NCBI RefSeq assembly: GCF_003173775.1
Contig: NZ_CP029552.1
Span: 2,511,001 to 2,575,000 of the forward strand
Source: Methylobacterium sp. 17Sr1-1
Lineage (GTDB): Bacteria; Pseudomonadota; Alphaproteobacteria; Rhizobiales; Beijerinckiaceae
DNA length: 64,000 bases
Direction: 5' to 3'
Positions within the stretch are counted from its first letter, which is position 1, and every line of letters begins with the position of its first letter. The translations under genes were made by a program, and so were the position numbers. The notes beneath the pieces were generated by a model. It saw only the letters and a list, made by a program, of their open reading frames with translations, was not told the DNA's origin and ran no database searches. Positions 1 to 8,337 of this stretch are shown one piece after another.

Positions 1-190
1 TCTGAGGCGCTATATAATTTTCATTTCCTGAAGGTTTAATTTGGAGTGGTGCAGCCACCGCTGTTGAGAATTGCACCCGGGACAATGCCAATCAGCTGGC
101 TCGCGGCTCCCATCCGATCCGCTTGAGCGTGTCGATCAGCGTCTGCGAGCGGATCGAGTTGTCCGATGTGACATCCATCGTCACCCAGCA
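1..190. other. No identifiable gene; left edge of a decayed mobile region
   Basis: The first 50 bases are AT-rich compared with most of the window. On the minus strand a short open frame ending at about 101 reads ...SIRSQTLIDTLKRIGWEPRAS-stop. It could be the tail of a broken gene, but I do not recognise it. Nothing else here supports a feature. Confidence 0.4.
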
Positions 191-283
191 TCAGCGGTTT
201 GCGGTGCGCTGCCCGTCCTGCTGCGGCTGTAGCAGCCGGGCGATCCGCTCTAATTGCGCGTCGTTCAGTTCAAAGCGTCGCAT
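191..283 (-). pseudogene. IS5-type transposase, N-terminal remnant
   Basis: An ATG at 283 opens a 30-residue frame beginning MRRFELNDAQLERIARLL. This is the typical start of IS5/IS427-group transposases, which recognise the element ends through this N-terminal part. A stop follows at 191-193, and nothing recognisable as the rest of the transposase is present. I read it as a truncated insertion-sequence remnant. The match rests on the N-terminal motif only. Confidence 0.55.
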
Positions 284-351
284 CAGGACCACATGAATGG
301 GCGCTCATCTCGCACGTGCGACCTCTTTGCAGAGCCGCCCTCGTGCATGCA

Positions 352-789
352 TTAGGTAGGTTGCGCATCCTGTGCAGAGGCGAGCGACCGCAGGCGGGAA
401 AGACTGATGACGCGCTGGCCGTTCTTTCCCATGGCTCCTGCGGCCATCCATGCGGGCTCACCAGGACCATCATAGATGATCTCAGCTTCGTAGCGAGAGA
501 GAATTTTGAGCACAACGAGGCGGACGCAGGTAGCGTAGAGAGCAATGCTTTTACCCCTCTCGCCAGTCATCTTGATTTGCACGTCTCCATGCTCATCAAA
601 TGCATCGTGACCTGGGTAAGACGCTGGGTGCAGTGTCAATCCGAGCGCCTGCGCTGCGATCACCTCACCAATAGAGCCGACTAGGTGTCCATCAGGGGTG
701 AACTTCCGCCTTGGGTAAGCCATCTCAAGCTCGGCAACGGCGTCATAGATTCGCGCGACAGGCGCAGGGAGTGGTATTCGTTTGCCCAT
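352..789 (-). CDS. DUF6998-like protein with PD-(D/E)XK-like residues
   Basis: A 145-residue protein starting at ATG 789. The sequence shows a helical N-terminus, then GSIGEVIAA with Glu42, GHD with Asp62, and a DVQIK strand (Asp69 to Lys73). That E...D...(Q)xK spacing resembles the catalytic core of the PD-(D/E)XK nuclease fold. I recall this GxxGE/HD/VQIK pattern, followed by a LLVLKL-type strand and a YDGPGE motif, from the uncharacterised DUF6998 family; no search was possible. Nuclease activity is inference. It lies among insertion-sequence remnants and its base composition is lower in GC than the chromosome to the right, so it is likely acquired. No partner gene is apparent. Confidence 0.6.
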   Translation of the reverse strand: MGKRIPLPAPVARIYDAVAELEMAYPRRKFTPDGHLVGSIGEVIAAQALGLTLHPASYPGHDAFDEHGDVQIKMTGERGKSIALYATCVRLVVLKILSRYEAEIIYDGPGEPAWMAAGAMGKNGQRVISLSRLRSLASAQDAQPT

Positions 790-996
790 GTAGCCGGTCT
801 TCCTCTGAGACTCGCGTTACTAGCACGCGCTCTGCCGTCCGCGCGAACGATTTAATTACATTCTCTTGCATGCCCAGCACTAAAATGTTATGTCTGACGA
901 ATTGCGTGTATGTTTTTGATCAAAAATATAGCATTTTATTTCATACATTATGAAAGCGGCGCATGTACTATTACGCATCTCGAACGTCGTTTATAG
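790..996. other. AT-rich intergenic stretch
   Basis: About 200 bases that become strongly AT-rich toward the right, unlike the GC-rich remainder of the window. It could hold promoters for both flanking genes, which are divergent. I see no confident -35/-10 pair or operator. Confidence 0.4.
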
Positions 997-1587
997 GTGT
1001 TGTCAGTGCTAGTTATCTCAACTATTTTAGCTGTCATCGGATTATTTTGGTTTATAGATACGACGGCAGAAAGGATCGCAAAAAGAAAAAAGAAAGTTGG
1101 ACTGGATCAAATTACTGGTTTCTCGCCAGTCGTGTCATATTTCTGGGAATTCAGAAGATCTGGGATTGCACTTGATCCTCATTCATTTCGATTTGCAGTG
1201 TTAAGAGATGGACGTGTAAAATTATACGGCTTTGAACAAGTTATGTCCGTCGAGATATCGCGGAATGGTTGCTCATTAACGAAGACAGATCGCAACAGCC
1301 AATTTGCCGGCTCAGTCGTTGGCGCTGCGCTACTCGGGCCCGTTGGACTCGTGTTAGGAGGCATGACAGGCGCAAAAAGGCATATCGAGAGGACGTGTAA
1401 GCTTTCCCTGAAAATTTACACTAATGATATTCACGAGCCTGCAATAGAAATAGTGTTTATCAATAACAAATTAGGAATTGATACGAGAAGCTCTAGAATA
1501 GAACTTGCTTCGCAAGCCCTAGATGCGTGGTATGGCCGCTTCCAAGCAATTTTAAAATCCAACGCGGCAGCATTTTCTAGGACATAA
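997..1587 (+). CDS. Hypothetical membrane-anchored protein, AT-rich gene
   Basis: A 196-residue protein from a GTG at 997, directly after an in-frame TAG. Residues 1-20 form one hydrophobic segment, followed by a basic stretch (RIAKRKKK). This suggests a single membrane anchor with the rest cytosolic. Residues 64-95 (FRFAVLRDGRVKLY, then VMSVEIS) look like the first strands of a PH-like domain. A glycine-rich hydrophobic stretch at about 105-125 (GSVVGAALLGPVGLVLGG) may be a second membrane segment or a glycine zipper. I do not recognise a named family. The gene is visibly AT-rich and uses codons unlike its neighbours, so it was probably transferred horizontally. No clear Shine-Dalgarno precedes it. 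Confidence 0.6.
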   Translation: MLSVLVISTILAVIGLFWFIDTTAERIAKRKKKVGLDQITGFSPVVSYFWEFRRSGIALDPHSFRFAVLRDGRVKLYGFEQVMSVEISRNGCSLTKTDRNSQFAGSVVGAALLGPVGLVLGGMTGAKRHIERTCKLSLKIYTNDIHEPAIEIVFINNKLGIDTRSSRIELASQALDAWYGRFQAILKSNAAAFSRT

Positions 1588-1747
1588 ATAGGCGTAAATG
1601 GAATTTATCCAGAAAATAACAAGTTGTTCACAGTCTCGGTATCGTCCAGTTTAGCGGTAGGAATGGCACATTTCGACAGACTGTAGAGTCGAGATATCAC
1701 GCTTGCAGCCTAGTTGTAAACTGTACATCTTGCCTAATAGTTGTCTA

Positions 1748-1954
1748 TCACTTTGTAAATACTTCAGCGGGACGCAAATGGCTCACGCTCGTTATTCGTG
1801 ACCATCACACGGCCGGGAAGGTCGATGAATGCCAAGAGCTGTTCCCGGACTCGTCCAATTTTGTTTTGCAACGCGCTTGTCAGGTCGCACGAGCTCGGGA
1901 TGGCGAGGATTCGATAGCCGCGGCTCCAGCATCCTGCGCATGGCGGAAAGGCTC
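1748..1954 (-). pseudogene. IS66-type transposase, C-terminal remnant (frameshifted)
   Basis: The minus strand encodes LQNKIGRVREQLLAFIDLPG followed by VMVTNN, which resembles the region around the conserved TNN/ERxLRP motif of IS66-family transposases. Directly after TNN a shift of frame is needed to continue with SHLRPAEVFTK and a stop at 1748. The expected sequence is close to ERxLRPxVxxRK. The frame and flanks are broken, so this is a dead fragment. It abuts the IS1380 remnant on its right. Confidence 0.5.
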
Positions 1955-2891
1955 TAGCCCGGATCATTCACGACTGCGGTGATGGGCTTTCTGCGTCTGG
2001 CGAAGCCTCGCCGGGTGGTTGTGCAAACGCGCGAGATCGGCGCCCGTGCTGTTGGCCGGGGATCGGGTGCTGATCGCGGGTCTGGCGGGTTGCAACGCGG
2101 GGGTTCGACCGGGGCAGATGCCCCACAGCTCAACAGGTGAGACGCGGCAGGCGGTCGAGAACGAGGCGCAGGATCGCCTGATCGGGACAGGCGCTGGGCA
2201 GATGAAGCGTGACGCGGGTTTTCAACGTGACAACCCGCATGGCGAGCTTCACGAGCCGCAGCCGGAGGGTGTCGAACTGCGCGACCCGCCAGGTGGAGCG
2301 CTTCGGCATGAGGCTGCGCAGCGACCACAGGATCCAGTAAGCGCCCGTGTGCAGCATCAGGCGGAACGCGTTGGCGGTCGCCTTCATGCACGAGGTGCGG
2401 TCGGCTGCGAGGTGGCGCTTCCACGCCTTGATGTGGTTCTCCGCCTGACCACGCCCGCAGTAGACCTCCTTGTAGATCCTGCGCGGGTCGCCACCGGTGA
2501 GGCTCGTGACGATGAAGCGGGTGTCCGTGCCCTGCGGTCCGGCCTCGACGTAGGCGATAACGCGCTCGACGCGGGACCAACTCCGCGCGCCGTTGAAGAA
2601 CGCCTTGTAGCGGCGCAGCTTACTCTGATCGGGTCGGGCGGCGTGACGGGCTGCCGTGCTCGCCTCCAGCGCCGTGACGTGCCGGCGCAGCGTCGGGGTG
2701 GCGGCGTCTTCAGGCGCAGGCGGATGCGTCGGCGACCTCGACTGGGATCTGCACTTCGTGGATGTGACGGTCGTGCATGCCCATCAGCACGCCGTCGGGT
2801 GCGCGCCGGATTGGTGCACACCCAATAAGGTGTTGCTCCCCCACGGCGTGGCCGCCCTCAGGCCTGGATCAGTCCATAGAATTCCGGGCTA
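1955..2891. mobile_element. Internally deleted IS1380-type insertion sequence
   Basis: A 9-bp inverted repeat, TAGCCCGGA at 1955-1963 and its complement TCCGGGCTA at 2883-2891, brackets a remnant of an IS1380-family transposase. An intact element of this family is usually about 1.6-1.7 kb; this one is 0.94 kb and lacks the N-terminal half of the transposase. The assignment of the repeats as element ends is inference from position and symmetry. No target-site duplication is obvious. Confidence 0.55.
2130..2783 (-). pseudogene. IS1380-family transposase, truncated
   Basis: An uninterrupted minus-strand frame from 2783 to the stop at 2130 has no proper start. From 2621 downward it reads KLRRYKAFFNGARSWSRVER, then VEAGPQGTDTRFIVTSLTGG, VYCGRGQAENHIKAWKRHL, DRTSCMKATANAFRLMLHTG and AYWILW. 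These match the conserved C-terminal half of IS1380 transposases, including the YxxRGxxEN/HIK catalytic-Glu region and the DR(T/S)S...A(N)QxRL(x)L motif. Family proteins are about 430-450 residues, so roughly half is missing. Another frame carries a possible remnant of the lost part (about 2700-2830), which would imply a frameshift. Non-functional. Confidence 0.75.
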
Positions 2892-2978
2892 TGCCGCTGG
2901 CTGATGTTGGGTGAATTGTTGGTCTTAAACCAACGCCACCTTAATTTCCCTTACGCTTCAGCCACTTAGGGACAATGT

Positions 2979-3004
2979 TGGCGGAGACGGAGGGATTCGA
3001 ACCC
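2979..3004 (-). other. tRNA-Ser 3' end fragment (candidate attachment site)
   Basis: The minus strand reads GGGTTCGAATCCC followed by TCCGTCTCCGCCA. This is a T-loop, the 3' half of an acceptor stem and an encoded CCA. Its acceptor half would pair with GGAGACG, typical of bacterial tRNA-Ser. Upstream of GGG the T-stem no longer pairs and no D or anticodon arm exists, so it is only the last 26 bases of a tRNA. Such fragments are left when a tyrosine integrase inserts into a tRNA 3' end. The integrase gene ends 128 bases away. Confidence 0.65.
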
Positions 3005-3131
3005 ACAGCGGCCCATTCCCAGGCATCGTTGCAAATTCGAGCGTCAGCCTCGTACCCCTTCAGAGTGACTTGCGTCTATGATTACGTTTTTCCTATGATA
3101 ATGATTCAAATTGAAATATCCAATAGATGAA

Positions 3132-4952
3132 CTACATCTTATATTTGATGCTTTGCTCATTTAAAACAGGAAGCTGTAGGTTTTGGTAGGCGATTTTGTC
3201 GATGTCTTTGTGCAGCCGAGCCAGCGGGATACCGCAATCGAGCGTTCCATCAACTCGTCGCTCGCGCCCGTATCGACGCCCGACGCCGCCGCCCGCATGG
3301 CCAGTTAATGCATTGTGGACCTCTTCACTCAAGCCAGCCTCACGGCAAGCTCGCTTGAAGGTGTGCCGGAAGGAGTGAAACGTCTTAGCCGAGTGATCCA
3401 CGACATGTACCCCAAGATAGCGCCCGAACCACTTGGTCCACGCTTTAGCTTTCGCGTCGATAGGCGGGGCAAATGCAGGCCATAGGGGCGCAGTCAGTGG
3501 ATGCAGCTTCGCTTGAGTTGCTACAACTTCTAACAAACCGAGCCGGATCAACTCGTGATGGACTGGCACTGATCGAGCCGATGAGGCGGTCTTTAGGTTT
3601 TGGTCAGCTCCCTCGTTGGTGATGTCGAGATACCAAATCTCATTCTCGCCCTGGCGCACATCCCCGATTTTGAGCTGTGCAATCTCAGTGCGTCGCGCGC
3701 CGCTGAAGAGGGCAATCAGTGGGAACCAGTATGCCGCTTCACCCTGACCGCCGAGGGGGCGCTCACCGCGCGCGTAAACGGGCGAGGCGAACAGCCGTTG
3801 GAGCTCAGCCGCGCTGAATGGCTCGTAGGGTTCACGTTCGGCGGGCGCGACGTCGAAGCCGATGTGGAACGGGTTCGACCAAGCTGGCAGCGCCTCGAAG
3901 TGCCCGTCACGTTCAGCGCGGGCAAGCACGCCGCTGAGAAGGGCCAAAGTCTTGTTGACCGTTTGCGCGTTGCGCCGTGGGTAACTGCTTAGATCCTGTT
4001 TCAGCAACTCGGGCAGAGGCAGGCGGCCGAGCCGGGTGGGGAGCGCCTTCGGCAGGCGGACCAAGGCATCACGGAAGGCGCGTGTATGGTTCTTAGAGAT
4101 CGCGGTGATTGGCAGGTCGCCAATGAGTTCGATGAAGCGTCGCACGGCCCGCTCGGCCTCGGCAATGGAGGACGGCTGAGGTCTTCTTGCACCAGTGCCA
4201 CCGGCTTCCGACCATAGCCCCAGAGCGGCGGACAGCGCCAAGCCAGCCGGCTCAGATGAGCGCTGCTCAGACGGACGCTCTGGGGTCGCCACATCGTCGC
4301 CCTTGAGGCGGGCCCGGATGCCGGCGAGGGCATCACGCTGAGCCTTGGCGAAGGCGAGTTCGAGCTCCCGCCAGGCAGGATCATCGGGCGCCAGAGCGAT
4401 ACCACGAGCCTCGACCGCGCGATTGACGAAGGAACTCGTCGACTCGCCCGGTCGCATCTGCGCGACTTGCTGACGCGTGTAGCGGTCCAATTCCTCGATA
4501 AGCATCCGGTATGCCCGCAGATCGTCGAGCGTCATGCCGAGCCCGTCGTGAGGGCCCTGGCCGTCCTCGCGAGCCATATCGAGCCCGACGCCTCTCGTGC
4601 GGATCACCTCGTCCGTGCCGAGGAGATGGATCTCGTGGTCGCGCGCCAGAGCAGCGATCTGGTCCGCGCTAATTCCTACCTCCGGCCCCTCGTTGAGCAA
4701 GCGCCGCGCTTGATCGACGAGCCGGTGCGCTTCGGCGATGTGGGTGAGCACCCGCCGGTCGGCCGTCGGGCCGTCATTGGTCTGAAGGGAGCGGATGACC
4801 TCGGTCTTGAAGCGGCCGGTCCGCGCATTGACGAGAGCCGCCAGCGCCTCCGGCCAGAGAGGCGGGGCTGGTTTGCCAGCGAGATCGTCGGGGAGGGGAA
4901 AGCGAAACTCGTAACGGCCGGCGCGGCGCTGAACGAACTTCATGCGGCCCAT
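3132..4952 (-). CDS. Tyrosine-type site-specific integrase (DUF6538-type N-terminus)
   Basis: A phage/island integrase of about 606 residues if it starts at ATG 4952; an ATG at 4943 (MKFVQRRAGRYEFRF) and a GTG at 5003 are alternatives. The N-terminus, aromatic and basic with FRFPLPDDL, fits the DUF6538 arm/DNA-binding domain. The C-terminal catalytic domain shows GARRTEIAQL (catalytic Arg about 420), a Lys near 454 (NLKTASSARSVP), HSFRHTF (His 526, Arg 529), GHAGG (His 552) and the Tyr nucleophile in GRRYG (about 561). All six catalytic positions are present, so it looks intact. It acts in the cytosol to integrate or excise the island. Its 5' end lies 97 bases from the 3' end of tRNA-Glu, the classic position for an island integrase. 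Confidence 0.9.
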   Translation of the reverse strand: MGRMKFVQRRAGRYEFRFPLPDDLAGKPAPPLWPEALAALVNARTGRFKTEVIRSLQTNDGPTADRRVLTHIAEAHRLVDQARRLLNEGPEVGISADQIAALARDHEIHLLGTDEVIRTRGVGLDMAREDGQGPHDGLGMTLDDLRAYRMLIEELDRYTRQQVAQMRPGESTSSFVNRAVEARGIALAPDDPAWRELELAFAKAQRDALAGIRARLKGDDVATPERPSEQRSSEPAGLALSAALGLWSEAGGTGARRPQPSSIAEAERAVRRFIELIGDLPITAISKNHTRAFRDALVRLPKALPTRLGRLPLPELLKQDLSSYPRRNAQTVNKTLALLSGVLARAERDGHFEALPAWSNPFHIGFDVAPAEREPYEPFSAAELQRLFASPVYARGERPLGGQGEAAYWFPLIALFSGARRTEIAQLKIGDVRQGENEIWYLDITNEGADQNLKTASSARSVPVHHELIRLGLLEVVATQAKLHPLTAPLWPAFAPPIDAKAKAWTKWFGRYLGVHVVDHSAKTFHSFRHTFKRACREAGLSEEVHNALTGHAGGGVGRRYGRERRVDGTLDCGIPLARLHKDIDKIAYQNLQLPVLNEQSIKYKM

Positions 4953-5048
4953 CGTACTTGGTCCCGTAGCACGCGAGTGTAGCACGCGCTGAAGGGTAAG
5001 CACCTGAAAATCAACAGATTCTGGGATTGCAATGACTTAGCCACCGCA

Positions 5049-5124
5049 TGGCGCGCCCTACGGGACTCGAACCCGTGTTTTCGCCGTGAAAGGGCGACGT
5101 CCTAGACCGCTAGACGAAGGGCGC
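5049..5124 (-). tRNA. tRNA-Glu (UUC)
   Basis: A 76-base tRNA with encoded CCA. The acceptor stem GCGCCCT pairs with AGGGCGC, the anticodon loop CTTTCAC carries anticodon UUC, and the T-loop is TTCGAGT. The 3' end points at the integrase gene, so this is a plausible integration target; the gene itself is complete. Confidence 0.95.
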
Positions 5125-5252
5125 CGGTGCGGGGCGAAGGGAGCTATAGTGGGGTTCTGTCGGCAGGGCAACCGGATTGATGCACTTGACGGGGGGCGAG
5201 GGCTCGGTCTTGTCGGCGCTAGGTTGGGCCTTGAACGCGGGCGGGACGACGG

Positions 5253-6086
5253 ATGACGACGAGGCAGGCGCCGCGCGGGGGCGGTTGGAAGGGCAGCCAG
5301 GGCAAGGGCGGGCCGGGTAAAGGTGGCTTCGGCAAAGGCGGGTCCGGTCGCCGATCCGGGGACGAGGCGCGGAACGACCGCGAGGATGTGACGGTGCTGT
5401 ACGGCTGGCACCCGGTCTCCGAGGCGCTGCGCAACCCGAAGCGGGAGTTTCGCCGGCTGCTCGCTACCGAGAATGCGGCGGTTCGCCTCGCGGAGGAGGT
5501 GGGCGAGCTGCGCATCACCCCCGAGATCGTCAAGCCCGGCGCCATCACGGGGCTGCTCGGGCCGGATGCGGTGCATCAGGGCCTCTATCTCGAGGCCGAG
5601 CCCCTGGCCGGCCCGGCCTTCGACGCGCTGCCCGACGATGCGGTGCTGCTCGCCCTCGATCAGATCACCGATCCGCACAATGTCGGCGCCATCGTGCGCA
5701 CGGCGGCGGCCTTCGGCGTCACCGCCATCGTCACCACCGCCCGGCACTCGCCGACGGTCACCGGGGTGCTCGCCAAATCCGCCTCGGGCGGGCTCGAGCA
5801 CGTGCCGTTCGTGGTGGTGCGCAACCTCGCCGAGGCCCTGATCGAGCTCGGCGAGCGCGGCTTCACCCGGGTCGGCCTCGATTCCGAGGCGCCCGAGACC
5901 CTCGACGCGGTCGGTCCGAAGACGCCGCTGGTGGTGGTGCTCGGGGCCGAGGGCAAGGGCCTGCGCCAGCGCACCCGCGAGTGCTGCGACGTGATGGCCC
6001 GGATCCCGTTCCGCGGCGCGATCCAGAGCCTCAACGTCTCGAACGCCGCCGCGATCACCCTCTACGCCCTGATGCCCCGCGCCTGA
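5253..6086 (+). CDS. rlmB: 23S rRNA (guanosine-2'-O-)-methyltransferase RlmB, TrmH family
   Basis: A 277-residue SPOUT methyltransferase that transfers a methyl group from S-adenosylmethionine to a ribose in 23S rRNA. An unusual N-terminal extension (residues 5-35) is rich in Gly, Lys and Arg, and probably contacts RNA. The substrate-binding domain starts at VLYGWHPVSEAL. The catalytic SPOUT domain shows LDQITDPHNVGAIVRTAAAF, LVVVLGAEGKGL and IPFRGAIQSLNVSNAAAI, the three TrmH motifs that make the knotted SAM site. ATG 5253 is the only start that keeps the whole domain. The gene is single and converges on the CYTH-CHAD gene. Confidence 0.9.
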   Translation: MTTRQAPRGGGWKGSQGKGGPGKGGFGKGGSGRRSGDEARNDREDVTVLYGWHPVSEALRNPKREFRRLLATENAAVRLAEEVGELRITPEIVKPGAITGLLGPDAVHQGLYLEAEPLAGPAFDALPDDAVLLALDQITDPHNVGAIVRTAAAFGVTAIVTTARHSPTVTGVLAKSASGGLEHVPFVVVRNLAEALIELGERGFTRVGLDSEAPETLDAVGPKTPLVVVLGAEGKGLRQRTRECCDVMARIPFRGAIQSLNVSNAAAITLYALMPRA

Positions 6087-6116
6087 GAATCCAGAGGCGC
6101 GGGACGCTCCCGGGCG

Positions 6117-7655
6117 TCAGCGCCAGAACGGACGGACGTCGATCAGAGCCTCGTGCGCCGTCGCGGCCTCGGCGAGCAGGTGCTCGGTGCGGGCCTCGGT
6201 GTCGGCCGTGGCGAGGCCGGCGGCGAAGACCGCGCCCTCCGGCGCGCCCTTGGCGAGTTCGGCCGCCAGGGTGTGGGCGGTGGCGATGTCGTTGAGGTCG
6301 CCGAGATGGTCCTGCAGGTCGGCCAGGGCCTCGACGAAGGCGGCGTGGCGCTTGCCCGCTTTCTTGCCCGCGTAGAGAGCCGCGAAGAACTCCGCGCCGT
6401 AGCGCAGCTTCTTGGCGGCGATCCGCACCCGGTGGCGCGCCTCCGGATCGAGTTCGGCGAGGTGGCGGCCGCGCTTCTTCACCTGGCGGCGGCGGCGCTC
6501 CAGCTCCTCGGTGGCGAAGGCCTTGGCCGGGCCGTCGCGGCGGGCCGCGTGCGGGTTGTCGGGGCCGAGCCAGGGGCCGGCCTCGATCCAGGCGACGAGG
6601 TCGAGGAGGAAGTCGCGCCACTCGCGGCTCTCCAGCACCGCCCGCACCGCATCGTGGGCCGCCGCCCTCTCGGTCTCGAGGTGGCGTTCCAGGATCAGGA
6701 GACCGTTTTCGTCAGGGCGCCGCTCGCGCTCCCGCGGCAGGGTCTTGCCGAGATAGACGTCGAGGTTGCGGGCATGCCCGAAGGGCTCGCTCAGGCGCTT
6801 CAGCTCCGCCTTGATCGCCGGCACCCGCCGGTCCTCGATCACGCCGCCGAACAGCGAGAAGGCCGAGCGCAGGCGGCGCAAGGATACCCGAAGCTGGTGC
6901 AGGGCCTCGACGTCGCGGCGGGCGAGCAGCACGGTCTCGTTGAGGCGGGTCTGGCGCAGGCAGGCGAGCGCCACGGCCTGGAACGCCTGGGCGGCACTCA
7001 TGTCGGGATCGAGCGGCACCGGCTCGGCCTTCACGGCGCGCCCGAGCCGGCCCCCGATCAGGAAGTCGCCGCGCTCGAACTTGCTCAGCACGCCGAGGCG
7101 CAGGGGCACGTCGGCGCCGAGCGCGCGGGCGAGGTCGAACAGGGCCCCGGGCGCGCCGCCGGTCAGCTCGAACTCGATCTCGCTCACCGGGGAGACGCGG
7201 TCGTCCGGACCCCAGACCCGACCGCGGTCGAGGGCGACCTCGATGCGGCTGCCGGCCGGCCCGGTCTCGGCCAGGCAGCGCACGCTGCGGGTCACCGTGG
7301 AGGTGTAGAGGGGGGCCAGCTCCGTCGCGCCGTCGAGGATCTTCGCGATCGGGGTACCGGCGAAGGCCGCAGGCTCAGGATTCGGCCCCGCGACGGCGCT
7401 CTCCCATTCCGGCCGGTCGAACAGGCCGACCGCGCCGTTGCCCCGGGCCTTCACGGTCTGGATGTGGCGGTCGCCGTCCTGGCGCACCCGGAGGGTGTAG
7501 CCGGCCTCGCGCAGGCGGCCGTCCGGCGTGTCGAAATAGGTCGAGGTCAGCTCGGTCTCGGCCCAATCTCCGGCGAGCAGCGGATGCTCCCGCAGGCGCG
7601 CGATGTCGGAGGCTTCGACATCCAGCTTTAGCTCGGTCTCGCGCGGTTCGCTCAT
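6117..7655 (-). CDS. CYTH and CHAD domain protein (inorganic triphosphatase-like)
   Basis: A 512-residue protein. The N-terminal CYTH domain begins ETELKLDV, giving the ExExK signature (Glu6, Glu8, Lys10) that binds triphosphate with divalent metal. Further charged strands follow, such as EIEFEL near residue 155. From about residue 220 comes a helical CHAD domain rich in His and Arg (LHQLRVSLRRLRSAF, HRVRIAAKKLRYG), thought to bind polyphosphate. Known relatives (YgiF type) hydrolyse inorganic triphosphate; that activity here is inference. ATG 7655 is preferred over the overlapping GTG at 7658. It stands alone between rlmB and the phn operon. Confidence 0.88.
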   Translation of the reverse strand: MSEPRETELKLDVEASDIARLREHPLLAGDWAETELTSTYFDTPDGRLREAGYTLRVRQDGDRHIQTVKARGNGAVGLFDRPEWESAVAGPNPEPAAFAGTPIAKILDGATELAPLYTSTVTRSVRCLAETGPAGSRIEVALDRGRVWGPDDRVSPVSEIEFELTGGAPGALFDLARALGADVPLRLGVLSKFERGDFLIGGRLGRAVKAEPVPLDPDMSAAQAFQAVALACLRQTRLNETVLLARRDVEALHQLRVSLRRLRSAFSLFGGVIEDRRVPAIKAELKRLSEPFGHARNLDVYLGKTLPRERERRPDENGLLILERHLETERAAAHDAVRAVLESREWRDFLLDLVAWIEAGPWLGPDNPHAARRDGPAKAFATEELERRRRQVKKRGRHLAELDPEARHRVRIAAKKLRYGAEFFAALYAGKKAGKRHAAFVEALADLQDHLGDLNDIATAHTLAAELAKGAPEGAVFAAGLATADTEARTEHLLAEAATAHEALIDVRPFWR

Positions 7656-7803
7656 CACGGCGGTCCTGATCTCCCGTTCGGACTCCCAGCGGGTGGGAGT
7701 GCAGCGGAAATCATGGACGAGGCCGAAAAGTTTCGCAAAGGCCGCGGCAAACCGCCCGTTATCCGTGGGTCAGGGGCGCGAAAGCGCGCCCGGGCGGGAG
7801 CCG

Positions 7804-8337
7804 TCAGCGCGCCCGCAGGTGGGCGAGGAGCTTGTCCGCTCCGGCTTCCGGCGATCCGTCGTTCATCACCACGAGGTCGGCGGTGACCGGGGCCGAGCGC
7901 GAGAGCCGCGCCCCGAGGTCGCCGTCCTCCGGCCTGCCGCGGGCGGCGAGGCGGGCGGCCAGCACCTCCGGCGGCGCCGTGACCTCGACCACGGTGACGC
8001 CGGGCAGGCGCCTTCGCGCCTCGGCCACCACCCGGCGCGAGACGTTGCAGACCACCACGTGCCCGGCGCGGGCGAGCGAAGCGGTCGATTCCGGCAGCGC
8101 GTAGCCGAGGCCGTGGGCGCGCCAGGACAGGGCGAAGCGGCCCGCCGCCTCGCCGGCGCGAAACTCGTCCTCGCCGATCGGCTCGTTGTCCTCGTGCTCC
8201 GAGGGCGGGCGGGTCACGAGGCGGCGCGGGAAGACGTAGCGGGGCTCGCCCGCCAGGGCCTCGCGGGCGAGGCGCAGGAGGGTGTCCTTGCCGGCCCCGC
8301 TCGGGCCGACGACGAGGACGAAGCCGCCGGTGCCCAT
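7804..8337 (-). CDS. phnN: Ribose 1,5-bisphosphate phosphokinase PhnN
   Basis: A 177-residue kinase that makes 5-phosphoribosyl diphosphate (PRPP) from ribose 1,5-bisphosphate, the last step of phosphonate carbon salvage. The N-terminus has the P-loop GPSGAGKD, and the fold resembles guanylate kinase (RLVTRPPSEHEDN; LSWRAHGLGY). The start ATG at 8337 overlaps the phnM stop by one base (TGATG), which decides the start against an upstream in-frame ATG at 8364. It is the last gene of the phn operon. Confidence 0.92.
   Translation of the reverse strand: MGTGGFVLVVGPSGAGKDTLLRLAREALAGEPRYVFPRRLVTRPPSEHEDNEPIGEDEFRAGEAAGRFALSWRAHGLGYALPESTASLARAGHVVVCNVSRRVVAEARRRLPGVTVVEVTAPPEVLAARLAARGRPEDGDLGARLSRSAPVTADLVVMNDGSPEAGADKLLAHLRAR

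Noticed and set aside
2979..3090. A complete tRNA-Ser gene
   Set aside because: Only the T-loop, the 3' acceptor half and CCA are present. No anticodon or D arm can be folded from the flank.
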